NCBI RefSeq assembly: GCF_023115355.1
Contig: NZ_CP096019.1
Location: 2,356,001 to 2,420,000 of the forward strand
DNA: 64,000 nt
DNA from: Halocatena salina
GTDB lineage: Archaea; Halobacteriota; Halobacteria; Halobacteriales; Haloarculaceae
Direction: 5' to 3'
The translations under genes were made by a program, and so were the position numbers. The stretch's first letter is position 1. Each line of letters opens with the position of its first letter. Of this stretch, positions 19,176 through 28,782 are shown piece after piece. Below the pieces are notes generated by a model. It saw nothing but the letters and a program-made list of their open reading frames with translations. It was not told the DNA's origin and did no database searches.

Positions 19176-21389
19176 TCAGCTCGGATCGTTCCGCCGGTGG
19201 GCACCCTCCAAGGGTTCGCTGTCCCAGTACTCGTGGTCGGGATGTTCACGGAAGCACGCGGCCCTTCCGTCTCCGCCGTCGATTTCCTGTAGCTCCGGAT
19301 GTTCGTTGCGACACGCCTCTCGGGCGACGGGACAGCGGGTGTGGAACCGACAGCCCGAGGGCGGATCGACCGGATCCGGCACATCGATCTTCCTGATGGG
19401 CGGATCGTCGGCTTCCATGGCATCGAGATCCAAATTCGGCGTCGCCCACCGGAGCACTTCCGTGTAGGGATGGCGCGGATCGTGAATGAGTCGCTCGGCC
19501 GAGCCGATCTCGACGATCTCACCGAGGTACATCACGGCGATCCGTCCGTCGCCGTGCTCGGCGAAATACCGTGCGTTCGAGAGATCGTGTGAGATGAACA
19601 GAAATGAGGTGTCGAACTCCGACTGTAGTTCGAGCATCAGATCCATGATCTCGATGCGCAACGAGACATCGACCGCACTGATCGCCTCGTCGGCGAGGAT
19701 CGCGTTCGGATTCATCAACAACGCCCGAGCGAGGGCGACACGTTGTTTTTCGCCGCCGGACAGCTGATGTGGATACCGGTCGATGAAATCCTCCGGCGGC
19801 GTCATGCCGACCCGTTCGAGCAACGAGTAGATCCGGCTCCGTCGCTCGTTCATGTCGGCGTTTGGATGAGTGTGTCGGAGCGGTTCCGAAAGGATGTCGG
19901 CGATACGCCGGTTGGGGTTGAGCGCGCTGCCCGGATCCTGGTGAATGATCTGGAGTGCCGACCGGATCTCGTCGGATGAGATGGTGCTGTCGCTGGTGTC
20001 CGCCGTCCAGATGTCCTGTCCTCGGTATTCGATCGAGCCGCCGGTCGGACGTTGCAATCCGATCATCGTCTTACCCAACGTCGTTTTGCCACAGCCGCTT
20101 TCGCCGAGGAGACAGACGAGGTCCTGTTCTTGGATGTCGAGCGAAACGTCATCGACTGCTCGTACGGTGTCGGGATCGCTGCTGAACCGTTCGAGCAGTC
20201 CCTGCTCTTTCGTGAAGTGGACATCGACGTCCGTGAGCGACAGGAGCGGTGGCTCATCTGCCCTCGTATCCCGTCGTTCGGGCGTCCGGTCTGATGCCGC
20301 GTTCGTTTGGCCTGCATCGTACCAATCGCTCGTCGTTCCGACGTTGAGGGAAATCTCCTCGCGGGCCTCCGTCCAGTGGTGACATGCCGTTCGGTGGTCG
20401 GTACCGAACTCATCGAGAACGTCGAGTGGTGGGTCCTCGGTTCGGCATTTCTCCGTTGCAAGGTCACACCGAGGATGGAACCGACAGCCCGACGGGACGC
20501 TCACTGGAGCAGGACCTTCGCCATCGATGGGTTGCATCTCCACCAGTGGCGCGTCGATGTTCGGCGTTGCGTTCAACAGCGCCCGCGTGTAGGGATGGGC
20601 TGAGTCGCCGATGATATCGTCACGTGGACCGATTTCGGCGAACTGGAACGCGTAGATGATTGCCATCCGATCGGCGAGCGACGCGACCAGCGGGAGATCG
20701 TGGGTGATGAAGACGATCGTCAGATCGTACGTCGCTTGGAGGTCGTCGAGGAGTTGGAGGATCGACCGCTGCATCAACAGATCGAGCGCGGCCGTCGGTT
20801 CGTCCATCACGAGCACCTCGGGGTTCAACACCATGCTCAGGGCGATCAAGGCGCGCTGTTGCATCCCGCCCGACAGCTCGTGTGGGTACGAATCGAGCAC
20901 CCGATCCGGTTCGAGATAGAGGTTTTCGAGCAGCCCTCGCGCGAAGTCCATCCCTTCGGAGACGTTCTTATCGTGGGTTCGGAGTGTCTCCGTGAAATGG
21001 GTCCCGATCTTCATCGTCGGGTTGAACGAACTCATCGCGCCCTGAAACACCATCGACACCTCTTCCCAACGGAACTGACGAAGCTCCTCGTCGCTCAATT
21101 CCAACACGTCGACGGTCGATCCGTCGTCCCGGTGATAGCGGATCTGTCCGCTGAGCACTCCCGGATCGGGCACGGCATCGAGCAACGCGGAGGCAAACAT
21201 CGATTTTCCGCTCCCGCTTTCGCCGACGATGCCGAGGACCTCGTGTCGGTCGATGGTGACGGTAACGTCGTTGAGAACGTACGTCTCCCCATCGTCGTAG
21301 GTGACGCTCGTATCGTTGATTTCGAGGATCGGATCGTCGCTGCCCTCGTCTGATGCCGTCTGATTTCCGTATGCACTGTCAGTAGACAT
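19176..21389 (-). CDS. Peptide/oligosaccharide ABC importer ATPase, fused DppD-DppF type
   Basis: 737 residues carrying two complete ABC ATPases. The first half has GESGSGKS, LSGGMQQR and LVMDEPTAALD; the second has GESGCGKT, LSGGEKQR and ILADEAISAVD. Each half ends in the oligo_HPY extension with its cysteine pattern (GCRFHPRCDLATEKC; GCRFHTRCPVAREAC). Usually these are two genes; here they are joined by a linker of about 60 residues. It powers OppB/OppC-like permeases encoded directly upstream (the ATG abuts the permease TGA). Position among xylan genes suggests xylo-oligosaccharides rather than peptides. Confidence 0.9.
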   Translation of the reverse strand: MSTDSAYGNQTASDEGSDDPILEINDTSVTYDDGETYVLNDVTVTIDRHEVLGIVGESGSGKSMFASALLDAVPDPGVLSGQIRYHRDDGSTVDVLELSDEELRQFRWEEVSMVFQGAMSSFNPTMKIGTHFTETLRTHDKNVSEGMDFARGLLENLYLEPDRVLDSYPHELSGGMQQRALIALSMVLNPEVLVMDEPTAALDLLMQRSILQLLDDLQATYDLTIVFITHDLPLVASLADRMAIIYAFQFAEIGPRDDIIGDSAHPYTRALLNATPNIDAPLVEMQPIDGEGPAPVSVPSGCRFHPRCDLATEKCRTEDPPLDVLDEFGTDHRTACHHWTEAREEISLNVGTTSDWYDAGQTNAASDRTPERRDTRADEPPLLSLTDVDVHFTKEQGLLERFSSDPDTVRAVDDVSLDIQEQDLVCLLGESGCGKTTLGKTMIGLQRPTGGSIEYRGQDIWTADTSDSTISSDEIRSALQIIHQDPGSALNPNRRIADILSEPLRHTHPNADMNERRSRIYSLLERVGMTPPEDFIDRYPHQLSGGEKQRVALARALLMNPNAILADEAISAVDVSLRIEIMDLMLELQSEFDTSFLFISHDLSNARYFAEHGDGRIAVMYLGEIVEIGSAERLIHDPRHPYTEVLRWATPNLDLDAMEADDPPIRKIDVPDPVDPPSGCRFHTRCPVAREACRNEHPELQEIDGGDGRAACFREHPDHEYWDSEPLEGAHRRNDPS

Positions 21390-22403
21390 TCACATCAACC
21401 CCGATGTCGTCGTGTCGCTTTCCTCTTCGATCGATTCCGATTCGCCGGTGAGACGGGTACGGACCTGCGGGTTGAACACCCGGTCGAGTCCTTGGCTCAC
21501 TAAGATGAGTCCGAACGTAAGTCCGACGATGGCGACGATCGGGACGAGAAGCCAGTGGAACGCCTCCATGGTGAGCAGACCGCCCCGTTCGTACGCGTAG
21601 TTCAGCGTGACGCCCCAGTTCTGCCCGGTGTACGGTAACACGCCGAGGAAATACAAGCCGACGGACGCGAAGATGGTGTAGCGCGCGGCGAGCACGAAGT
21701 TGACCATCACATACGGCATGAGGTTCGGCAGCACATCCTTGAGGAGGATGCGCGGTGTGCTCGTTCCCATCGTTCGGGCAGCTTCGATGTAGCTCGATTC
21801 CCGGATCGAGAGCACCTGTGACCGGATCGAACGACCCAACCCTGCCCAGTAGTTGATCGTGAGGATCACCCCGAGAAAGATCGGGTTTTCCGGTTTGAAC
21901 GTGATCGCGAGCACGATGACGAGCGGCAGGCCCGGAATCGCCATGAAGAAATCGGAGATCGACGTGATAATGTTGTCGACGGTTCCGCCTTTGTACCCGG
22001 AGACTGTACCGACGAGGACCGCGATCCCGGTCGCCCACACGCCGCCCGCCAACACCATCAACAGGATGAACGGCGTCGAATCGATGATCAGAGCCAGCAG
22101 GTCGACGCCGGACTGTGTCGTTCCCAGCGGGAACTGCATGGTCTCGAAGGGTTTGAGGAGCGGATCGGCCTGATTGGTCGAGGGGTTGCGCCAGAGGCCG
22201 AACACTTCGACCATCGCCATAAGCCCGTAGACACTCAGGATGAGGAGCCCGATCCGGGTGCGCATATCCGCCCACGCGATGACGGCCGGCTCGTAGATCC
22301 AGCGACGGCCGAACTCGCGTAGCCGTTCGCGGCGGCTCATCTCCACCGACGACGCCTCTGACCGCCAGTCGATCTCGTCCGTAGAATCGGCCTCAGTAGC
22401 CAT
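21390..22403 (-). CDS. ABC importer permease, DppC/OppC family
   Basis: 337 residues. A long cytoplasmic N-terminus (WRSEASSVEMSRRERLREFGRRW) is followed by six membrane helices and the EAA loop (EAARTMGTSTPRILLKDVLPN). It forms the channel with the OppB-type protein. The ATG at 22403 lies within the last 11 nt of the upstream permease gene, so they are co-translated; a GTG at 22412 is the alternative. Confidence 0.9.
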   Translation of the reverse strand: MATEADSTDEIDWRSEASSVEMSRRERLREFGRRWIYEPAVIAWADMRTRIGLLILSVYGLMAMVEVFGLWRNPSTNQADPLLKPFETMQFPLGTTQSGVDLLALIIDSTPFILLMVLAGGVWATGIAVLVGTVSGYKGGTVDNIITSISDFFMAIPGLPLVIVLAITFKPENPIFLGVILTINYWAGLGRSIRSQVLSIRESSYIEAARTMGTSTPRILLKDVLPNLMPYVMVNFVLAARYTIFASVGLYFLGVLPYTGQNWGVTLNYAYERGGLLTMEAFHWLLVPIVAIVGLTFGLILVSQGLDRVFNPQVRTRLTGESESIEEESDTTTSGLM

Positions 22404-23391
22404 CGGTATCACCTGCGCTGATGCGTGGATCGATCAGTCCGTACGTCAGATCTGCGACACACACCGCGACGACGAGGGTGACCGTGATGACGAGGAAACA
22501 GCCCATCATCAGCGGGTAGTCGTTCGCGTTGACGGCCTCGATCAGGTAGTAGCCGAGTCCGGGATAGGAAAAGATCTCTTCGAGCACGACGGTTCCCCCT
22601 AGGCGAAACCCGATCAACAAGAGCAGCCCGGTGTACATCGGCAGGATGGCGTTCTGGGCAACGTATCGGGTGGCGATGCGGCCATCGGAGAGCCCGCGCA
22701 GCCGAGCGACCTCGACGTACTCCTTGCCGAGCACCTGAATGCTGTTACTCCGCATGTTGAGCGCCGTCGATCCGATCCCACCGATGGTGAACGCGATGAT
22801 CGGAAGAGCGGCGTGGTGCAGAACGCTGGTGAAATACTCGAGCGTAAAGCCTGCTTCGACGGTCCGCGCGACCGCGTTCCCGGTCGGAAAGAGTTGGAAC
22901 TGGTACCCTAGGAAAAACAGGAAGATCACCGCGAAAATGTAGTACGGGACCGCCATCAAGAAGATCGAACTTCCCGAAAATACGGTGTCAAAGATCGAAC
23001 CCTCCCAGTACGCCTGAACGGCACCGATCAGCACGCCGATGACGAACATCAGCACCGTCGAAACGACGACCAGAAGCACCGTCCACGGGAGCGCCCGCGC
23101 GATGATTTCGAGAACGGGAGCTCCATAGGAGATCGATTCCCCCAGATCTAACTGTACGACACCGACGAGATAATCGAGATACTGCTGCCACAGCGGCGCT
23201 TCGGGCCGAATGTTCTGGAGCGCCTGGATGCGTGCGTCGACCTGTTCGGCCGGAACGCCCTGCCGGAGGAGCTGCACTCGCAACTGGGTGAACGGGCCAC
23301 CAGGGAGCAGACGGATCAACCCGAAGCTAAGCGTCGCAACCGCGAACACGGTGAGTGGAATCCGCAGCGTTCGTCTGAGATAGTAGTTCAT
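22393..23391 (-). CDS. ABC importer permease, DppB/OppB family
   Basis: 332 residues with the OppB start YYLRRTLRIPLTVFAVATLSF and FGLIRLLPGGP, six helices, and the EAA loop (EVARLRGLSDGRIATRYV). LGESISYGAPV is the conserved periplasmic-side motif (LGxSxxxxxPV). It is the second gene of the importer operon, 37 nt after the binding-protein gene and overlapping the next permease. Confidence 0.92.
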   Translation of the reverse strand: MNYYLRRTLRIPLTVFAVATLSFGLIRLLPGGPFTQLRVQLLRQGVPAEQVDARIQALQNIRPEAPLWQQYLDYLVGVVQLDLGESISYGAPVLEIIARALPWTVLLVVVSTVLMFVIGVLIGAVQAYWEGSIFDTVFSGSSIFLMAVPYYIFAVIFLFFLGYQFQLFPTGNAVARTVEAGFTLEYFTSVLHHAALPIIAFTIGGIGSTALNMRSNSIQVLGKEYVEVARLRGLSDGRIATRYVAQNAILPMYTGLLLLIGFRLGGTVVLEEIFSYPGLGYYLIEAVNANDYPLMMGCFLVITVTLVVAVCVADLTYGLIDPRISAGDTDGY

Positions 23392-23428
23392 GATGTTTTT
23401 CGATCGATATGGTCTGTGGTTTGTGAAC

Positions 23429-25165
23429 TCATCCGTCGTACTGTAGTTCGCCTTCGTGAGGCCACCAGAACTGGGGCCATTTGACGTTTCGGTTCGGGCT
23501 ATCCTCGGCGGCGACCGTCCAGTTGTCGTTCGTTACCCACGACTGTTCATATTTGGAGACGAGTCCGAGGAACGGCAGTTCGATGTGGCTGTGCCAGGCC
23601 GATCGTTGGACGTACGGTCTCGACCCCTCGTCACTGGGCTGCTGGGCGATCTGTTCGGTTTCCTCCAACGGCGTAAGCGTCATCTCTCCGCCGTCTCTCC
23701 CGGGGATCGTTTGTTCGGATTGGGCTTTCTCCCGGTAGTTGTGACCGCCGCCGATCTCCTCCTCCCAGAGCTGGTAGCGCAACGGGAAGTACGGGAACGC
23801 CGACCGTGAGCCACCCGGTAGCCAGTAGAGACTTCCCATCGTGAAGTTGCTGTTGGAGTAGTGGCTGAACCAGTCGTTCGTCGGCAGCGTGCTGATCGTG
23901 AGATCAAAGCCGAAGCTGTTCAACTGGTCGACGACGGTATCGGTCATCGTCGTCCAATCGGTCCAGCCCGCGGGAGAGTAGTACTCTCCCCCGATCGTGC
24001 CGTCCGAGTTCTGCCATTTCCCGTTCTGTTTGGAGTAGCCAGCGTCTTCAAGTAGTGTGGTCGCTTTCTCAGTTTGGCTCGATTTTGGACCGTACGTTTC
24101 GAAATCGTCCAGCCAGTCGCCGAGCCAGTACTCCTGATCGCGGGGCGCGATCCCACAGGGTGTCTGGGAGACGAACTTCGACCGCGGCCCGGCGTTGTCG
24201 ACGATCGCTTGGCGATTGATGACGTGTGCGACCGCCTGGCGAACCGCGCGCTGGCCGAAATGCGGATCATTGTGGTTGAACACGATGCCGTACCCCCATT
24301 TGGCCGGAATGTTGATCTCCACAACGTGGTCTGGGAACTCATTGACTATCTCTGGGGGCACGAACAGGCTCGACGATGCATCGATCTCCTTGGCCGTGCT
24401 CAACGCCTGGTGTTGGGCGCTGTTCCCGCCGAAGCTCTGGAGCAGATACGTGTCGATGTTGATGTTATCGGCGTTGTAAAACTCCGGATTTGGTTCGAAT
24501 TCGAACGCCTGCTTGCCTTTGCTCACGAACGAGAACGGCCCGCTTGCGACGGGATCTTCCCACGCCCATTGTAGAAACTCGGACTCATCTTTGTCGAGGA
24601 ATTTCTCGTGGGTTTCTTTTTTCGTATCCACAAAGAAGTTCGTGAGTTCGAACTTGATGATCTGAGGGTTCGTGGTGTTCGACAGCAGTAGTTTCGCCGT
24701 TTTGTCGTCGACGATCTCATAATCATCGAGATAGCCCCACAGCGACGTCCCGGTTTTCTTCGCCAGTTGGAGCTGTACGTCCAAATCTTCGGTCGTCCAT
24801 TCATCGCCGTTATCCCACGTTAAATCGTCCCGGAACGTGAGCGTAGCCTCTTGTTCGGTGACCTGTAGATCCTTGAGCGCTCCAAGGAGGAACTTCTCTT
24901 CGTTAAACGAGTATTTCAAAAACGGTGCAAAGACTGCCCGTCCGGGGGGCCACCTGTAGTTTTGGATCCCAGAAGTGTTGAAGTGGTGATCGACCGGATT
25001 ACCGGTGAAGGCGTTTCGAAACGTGGCAGTATCCTGACCGCCACCGGATTGATTTCCTCCGGCGCAGCCGGAAAGCATCGCCATCCCGGATGCCCCGGCC
25101 ACTGCTAACATTTCACGACGGCTAATCATGCCGTCGTAGTCGCTCAAACCGCTGTTAGATTCCAT
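23429..25165 (-). CDS. ABC importer substrate-binding lipoprotein (SBP family 5)
   Basis: 578 residues. A Tat-type signal with ISRREML (residues 13-19) and lipobox LSGC precedes a Gly/Ser linker. The body is a family-5 solute-binding protein (LTFRDDLTWDNGDEWTTEDL, NHNDPHFGQRAVRQAVAHVINRQA). Such proteins bind peptides but also oligosaccharides; gene context points to xylo-oligosaccharides or aldouronic acids. A TATA-like box 29 nt before ATG 25165 supports this start over an in-frame one at 25201. Divergent from the GH67 gene. Confidence 0.88.
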   Translation of the reverse strand: MESNSGLSDYDGMISRREMLAVAGASGMAMLSGCAGGNQSGGGQDTATFRNAFTGNPVDHHFNTSGIQNYRWPPGRAVFAPFLKYSFNEEKFLLGALKDLQVTEQEATLTFRDDLTWDNGDEWTTEDLDVQLQLAKKTGTSLWGYLDDYEIVDDKTAKLLLSNTTNPQIIKFELTNFFVDTKKETHEKFLDKDESEFLQWAWEDPVASGPFSFVSKGKQAFEFEPNPEFYNADNINIDTYLLQSFGGNSAQHQALSTAKEIDASSSLFVPPEIVNEFPDHVVEINIPAKWGYGIVFNHNDPHFGQRAVRQAVAHVINRQAIVDNAGPRSKFVSQTPCGIAPRDQEYWLGDWLDDFETYGPKSSQTEKATTLLEDAGYSKQNGKWQNSDGTIGGEYYSPAGWTDWTTMTDTVVDQLNSFGFDLTISTLPTNDWFSHYSNSNFTMGSLYWLPGGSRSAFPYFPLRYQLWEEEIGGGHNYREKAQSEQTIPGRDGGEMTLTPLEETEQIAQQPSDEGSRPYVQRSAWHSHIELPFLGLVSKYEQSWVTNDNWTVAAEDSPNRNVKWPQFWWPHEGELQYDG

Positions 25166-25190
25166 AACATGGGATACGTAACCATGGTTG

Positions 25191-25198
25191 ATAATAAA
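25191..25198 (-). promoter_or_regulatory. TATA-like box of the ABC importer operon
   Basis: TTTATTAT on the minus strand, centred 29 nt before ATG 25165. The spacing fits a leaderless transcript and decides the start codon of the binding protein. Confidence 0.55.
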
Positions 25199-25348
25199 CA
25201 TTGTGGATGATCATCACGTTTTGATACGATGTTGGACACCGATCCGGGATTAGCGGATCTTCGAGGACGATCGGGGATCGACAGCGCACTCGGACGTTTT
25301 AATGACCAGCACAGTTTTACAGATCGCCATCGATAGGTCGATCGATCG

Positions 25349-27418
25349 ATGAACCAGTACGACGATTGTTGGCTCCGATACAGCTGTGTCGTCGAGGGCG
25401 AGCGCTTGGATTCGTACCGACGGTGGTGTACGCATGCGTACGTCGCCGAAACGGCACCGGAACTGAACGCGGTTCGAGACGAGTTGCGGCGGGCACTCCC
25501 CGAACTGCTCGGAACCGATCCCCACCTTTGGCAGCATCCACCGACGACGGTCGAGGGATTTCTCGCCATCGGGACTCCCGCGGACATGGAGATGATCGCC
25601 GAATCGGTACCGGTCGATGTCGTTCACGATCTCGACGACGGAGGGTTTCTCATCCGGTCGGTGAGCTGGGACGGCATGGACTGTCTCGTCGTAACCGCGC
25701 CCACCGATCGAGGATTGGTGTACGGAACGTTCCATCTGCTCCGATTGATGCAGATCGGCGAACCGATCGAGGAGTTGTCCGTCCGCGAGGAACCGGCGTA
25801 CGAACACCGAGTACTCAACCAGTGGGATACCCCGTTTCACCGGTCGGTCGAGCGTGGCTACGGTGGAGAGTCGATCTTCGACTGGGAACGACTGCCCGAT
25901 CTCCGGCCGAGATACGAAGCGTACGCCCGTCTGCTCGCCTCGGTCGGGATCAACGGGATCGTTCTCAACAACGTCAATACGACCAAGCCCTCACGAGCGA
26001 GCGCAAACGACGCGTTCGAGGCGTTCGAAGGGTGGCAGCTGCTCGAATCACGCCGCCTTGAGGATCTCACCGGGCTCGCGTCGATGTTTCGGCGGTACGG
26101 AATCCGGACGTATCTCTCGGTCAATTTCGCGTCTCCGATGCTTGTCGGAGGTCTCGACACCGCGGATCCAGAGAATCCGGACGTTCGAGCGTGGTGGCGG
26201 GAGAAAGTCGACGAGATATACGACCTCATCCCGGATTTCGGTGGGTTCTTGGTCAAAGCCGATTCGGAGGGTCAGCCCGGTCCGTACGACTACGACCGCG
26301 ATCACGTGGCGGGAGCGAACGCTATCGCGGCAGCCCTCGAGCCACATGGCGGACGGGTTTGGTGGCGAGCATTCGTGTACGGCTCACACGAAGACCGGGC
26401 GGTGCAGGCGTACGAAACGTTCGAACCGCTAGATGGGGCGTTCGCCGACAACGTCACTGTTCAGATAAAGAACGGCCCGGTCGACTTTCAACCCCGTGAG
26501 CCAGTGTCGACCCTGTTTGGTGCGATGTCGGAGACGAATCTGGGATTGGAGCTACAGATCACTGGGGAGTACACTGGGCAGGGCGTGCACGCAACGTACC
26601 ACCTCCCGATGTGGAAGGAAGTACTCGAATTTGACACCTACGCCGACGGTGAGGACACGCCGGTTCGGTCGCTGTTCGAAGACGACGGCGCGGGGATCGT
26701 GGGCGTCGGGAACGTCGGGGAAGACCACAACTGGACGGGACACTACCTCGCTCAAGCGAATCTGTACGCCTTCGGCCGTGTCGTGTGGTCTCCTGATCGG
26801 TCCACTGAGGCGATCACCGAGGAGTGGATCCACCAGACGTTCGGCACCGACGAGGACGTCGTGGACACCGTCAGCGAGATCCTTCAGCACTCCTGGGAAG
26901 CCTGCATTGACTACGAAACCGGTGGACTCGGTCTCATGCACATGATGCACAACGGCGAGGAGTATCTCGAAAACCATTATCATCCATCGCCGAAGGAGTG
27001 GCCCGGCTACCACGGCGCGAGTGAGGACGGTATCGGTGTCGATCGGACCGAAAGCGGGAGCGGCTACGCCGCGCAGTATCCGCCACCGATCGCAGACCGC
27101 TATAACTCCGTTCGGACGTGCCCCGAGAAGTACCTTCTTTTCTTCCACCACCTTCCGTGGGAGTACGAGCTGACTGACGGAACGACGGTCGTTCAGCGAC
27201 TGTACGACAACTGTTTCGCGGGCGTCGAGGAGATCGAACGACTTCGAGAACGGTGGCACGGACTCGATGGAGCGATCGACGATCGACGGTACCGCCACGT
27301 CGCAGAGCGGTTCGACGAACAACTCGCACACGCCAAACGATGGCGGACGGTTCTCACGTCGTACTTTTATGAGTATTCCGGTGTTCCCGACGAACAGGGT
27401 CGCATCCGAGACGAGTAA
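25349..27418 (+). CDS. GH67 alpha-glucuronidase
   Basis: 689 residues, full-length GH67. The N-terminal domain (about 1-145) is followed by the catalytic barrel. Using the characterised Cellvibrio enzyme as guide (Glu292, Asp365, Glu393), the equivalents here are Glu307 in KADSEGQPGP, Asp379 in NGPVDFQPREP and Glu407 in ITGEYTGQ, with matching spacing. The enzyme removes 4-O-methyl-glucuronic acid from the non-reducing end of short aldouronic acids. No signal peptide is seen, so it acts in the cytoplasm on imported oligomers. Divergent from the importer operon, which shares its promoter region. Confidence 0.95.
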   Translation: MNQYDDCWLRYSCVVEGERLDSYRRWCTHAYVAETAPELNAVRDELRRALPELLGTDPHLWQHPPTTVEGFLAIGTPADMEMIAESVPVDVVHDLDDGGFLIRSVSWDGMDCLVVTAPTDRGLVYGTFHLLRLMQIGEPIEELSVREEPAYEHRVLNQWDTPFHRSVERGYGGESIFDWERLPDLRPRYEAYARLLASVGINGIVLNNVNTTKPSRASANDAFEAFEGWQLLESRRLEDLTGLASMFRRYGIRTYLSVNFASPMLVGGLDTADPENPDVRAWWREKVDEIYDLIPDFGGFLVKADSEGQPGPYDYDRDHVAGANAIAAALEPHGGRVWWRAFVYGSHEDRAVQAYETFEPLDGAFADNVTVQIKNGPVDFQPREPVSTLFGAMSETNLGLELQITGEYTGQGVHATYHLPMWKEVLEFDTYADGEDTPVRSLFEDDGAGIVGVGNVGEDHNWTGHYLAQANLYAFGRVVWSPDRSTEAITEEWIHQTFGTDEDVVDTVSEILQHSWEACIDYETGGLGLMHMMHNGEEYLENHYHPSPKEWPGYHGASEDGIGVDRTESGSGYAAQYPPPIADRYNSVRTCPEKYLLFFHHLPWEYELTDGTTVVQRLYDNCFAGVEEIERLRERWHGLDGAIDDRRYRHVAERFDEQLAHAKRWRTVLTSYFYEYSGVPDEQGRIRDE

Positions 27419-27473
27419 CGTCTGTCCGCCCGCTCACCGCCGTGTTTTTCACGTCGCCGACCGATCTCATTCT

Positions 27474-27707
27474 ATGTCGAACCGTTCCGTGCTGCTCGAT
27501 CTCGTCTGTGCCCAGCGTCGACAGATGAAGCTACTGCTCGCGCTCTTGATCGCCTGTGGGCTGCTCATCGGGCTGTCAGTCCTGTACGTTGGGCCGGGCG
27601 ACGCGTCGTTTCCCGTTCTCGTCGTTGATATTGTCCTCGTCGTCGGTGGCTTCGTCTTCTTCAGCACGGCCTTCTGGTACTGTACAAACCGAGCGATGGA
27701 CGAGTGA
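27474..27707 (+). CDS. Small two-helix membrane protein
   Basis: 77 residues: a basic N-terminus (DLVCAQRRQMK) then two hydrophobic helices (about 20-38 and 47-66). The ATG at 27474 was chosen because upstream in-frame sequence is low-complexity and overlaps the GH67 3' end. No function can be read; it follows GH67 by 55 nt on the same strand. Confidence 0.6.
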   Translation: MSNRSVLLDLVCAQRRQMKLLLALLIACGLLIGLSVLYVGPGDASFPVLVVDIVLVVGGFVFFSTAFWYCTNRAMDE

Positions 27708-27728
27708 CCGTTCGGGCGTTCGATCGCA

Positions 27729-28634
27729 CTATGTGGTGTCGGTGAGGAAGTTCGCCGTCTTCGTTGCGAGCGATCGAACGGTTTCGTCGGCCGCCGTTTC
27801 GGCGACGGTTCGCAGTTTCGGAATCGCTGCGTCGTCACCGAGATAGCCGAGCGCACGGATGGCCCGCGCACGGACGACGGTGCTTTCACGATCGAGGCAG
27901 TCGATCAGTCGATCTCCGAAAGGTGCGACGACCGTCGGATCGATGGCCGCGAGTTCAGCGAGCGCATCGACAGCGCCCCCGGCAACGACAGGATCCACGT
28001 CGTCCAACAGCGCACCGAGGCTGACGGCGCTGTCGAACACCGATCGTGGTTCCGTCTCGGTGACTGCGACGACGACGTTGATCAGCGTTCGCCGCCCGGC
28101 GATCAGTCGGTTCCGCTCGGCTGCCTCGTGTCGTTGAAGCGTCTGTCGCGTCACACGGTCGGTTCCGGTGCTAATATCCGTCGTGGTGTGATCCGGTTCG
28201 GTGTCGTCGAGGGAATCGAGCAGCCGCTGCGTGTGTGGCGCGACCAGCTCCGGTCGCTCCACGACGAGCTTCCCGAGAACCGTTCCAGTGGTCAGTCGAA
28301 CGTCGACCACGTCGCTATCGAGTGCATCGATCAGCCCCGAAACCCTGCTGTCGAGTGCGTGTGGGTCGTCTTCCACGACGGCGTCGAGGATGCCGATCGC
28401 ACGGAGCGCGATCGGGGCGTTGTCCTCACCGGCTAGCGATGCGATCGCATCGAGAAATGGCACCACGGTATCGACGTTCTGCTCTGCGAGCGTTTCACAG
28501 ACGTTCGCACCCCGCTGTCGGATCAGCGGGTCCGAAGACGCGAGGGCCCCATGCACGTCGGACTCGTCGACAGCGCCGGGCGTAACCGACTCAGGATCGA
28601 CCTCATCGAGCGGTGCGGTAGAATCCGTGGTCAT
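27729..28634 (-). CDS. HEAT-repeat protein
   Basis: 301 residues made of repeated helix pairs: IRQRGANVCETLAEQ, APIALRAIGILDAVV, VAGGAVDALAELAAIDP, VVRARAIRALGYLGDDAAIPKLRTVAETA. These are HEAT/armadillo-type or PBS-lyase-like repeats, giving a solenoid for protein contacts. No catalytic domain accompanies them. Many haloarchaea carry such proteins; the partner is unknown. The ATG at 28634 begins the acidic N-terminus; the upstream open frame is rejected as non-coding. Confidence 0.75.
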   Translation of the reverse strand: MTTDSTAPLDEVDPESVTPGAVDESDVHGALASSDPLIRQRGANVCETLAEQNVDTVVPFLDAIASLAGEDNAPIALRAIGILDAVVEDDPHALDSRVSGLIDALDSDVVDVRLTTGTVLGKLVVERPELVAPHTQRLLDSLDDTEPDHTTTDISTGTDRVTRQTLQRHEAAERNRLIAGRRTLINVVVAVTETEPRSVFDSAVSLGALLDDVDPVVAGGAVDALAELAAIDPTVVAPFGDRLIDCLDRESTVVRARAIRALGYLGDDAAIPKLRTVAETAADETVRSLATKTANFLTDTT

Positions 28635-28754
28635 ATCACCATCTATGTGGCATGGAGTAAATACGTACGGAATCTCCCTCCTCTGCCAGTGCAACGAGAG
28701 AATCACCCCTGCCGTGGTGTGATATTCGTCTGCTCTCATCTGTTGGCGATACTC

Positions 28755-28760
28755 TTTTAA
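28755..28760 (+). promoter_or_regulatory. TATA-like element of the xacE-like gene
   Basis: TTTTAA about 25 nt before the ATG at 28783, consistent with a leaderless transcript. Confidence 0.4.
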
Positions 28761-28782
28761 CGATATCAGTGCATCAACGTGT

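Noticed and set aside
19650-19720. DEAIS instead of DEPTS in the second ATPase half as a dead site
   Set aside because: The Walker B Asp and catalytic Glu are both present; only neighbouring residues differ.
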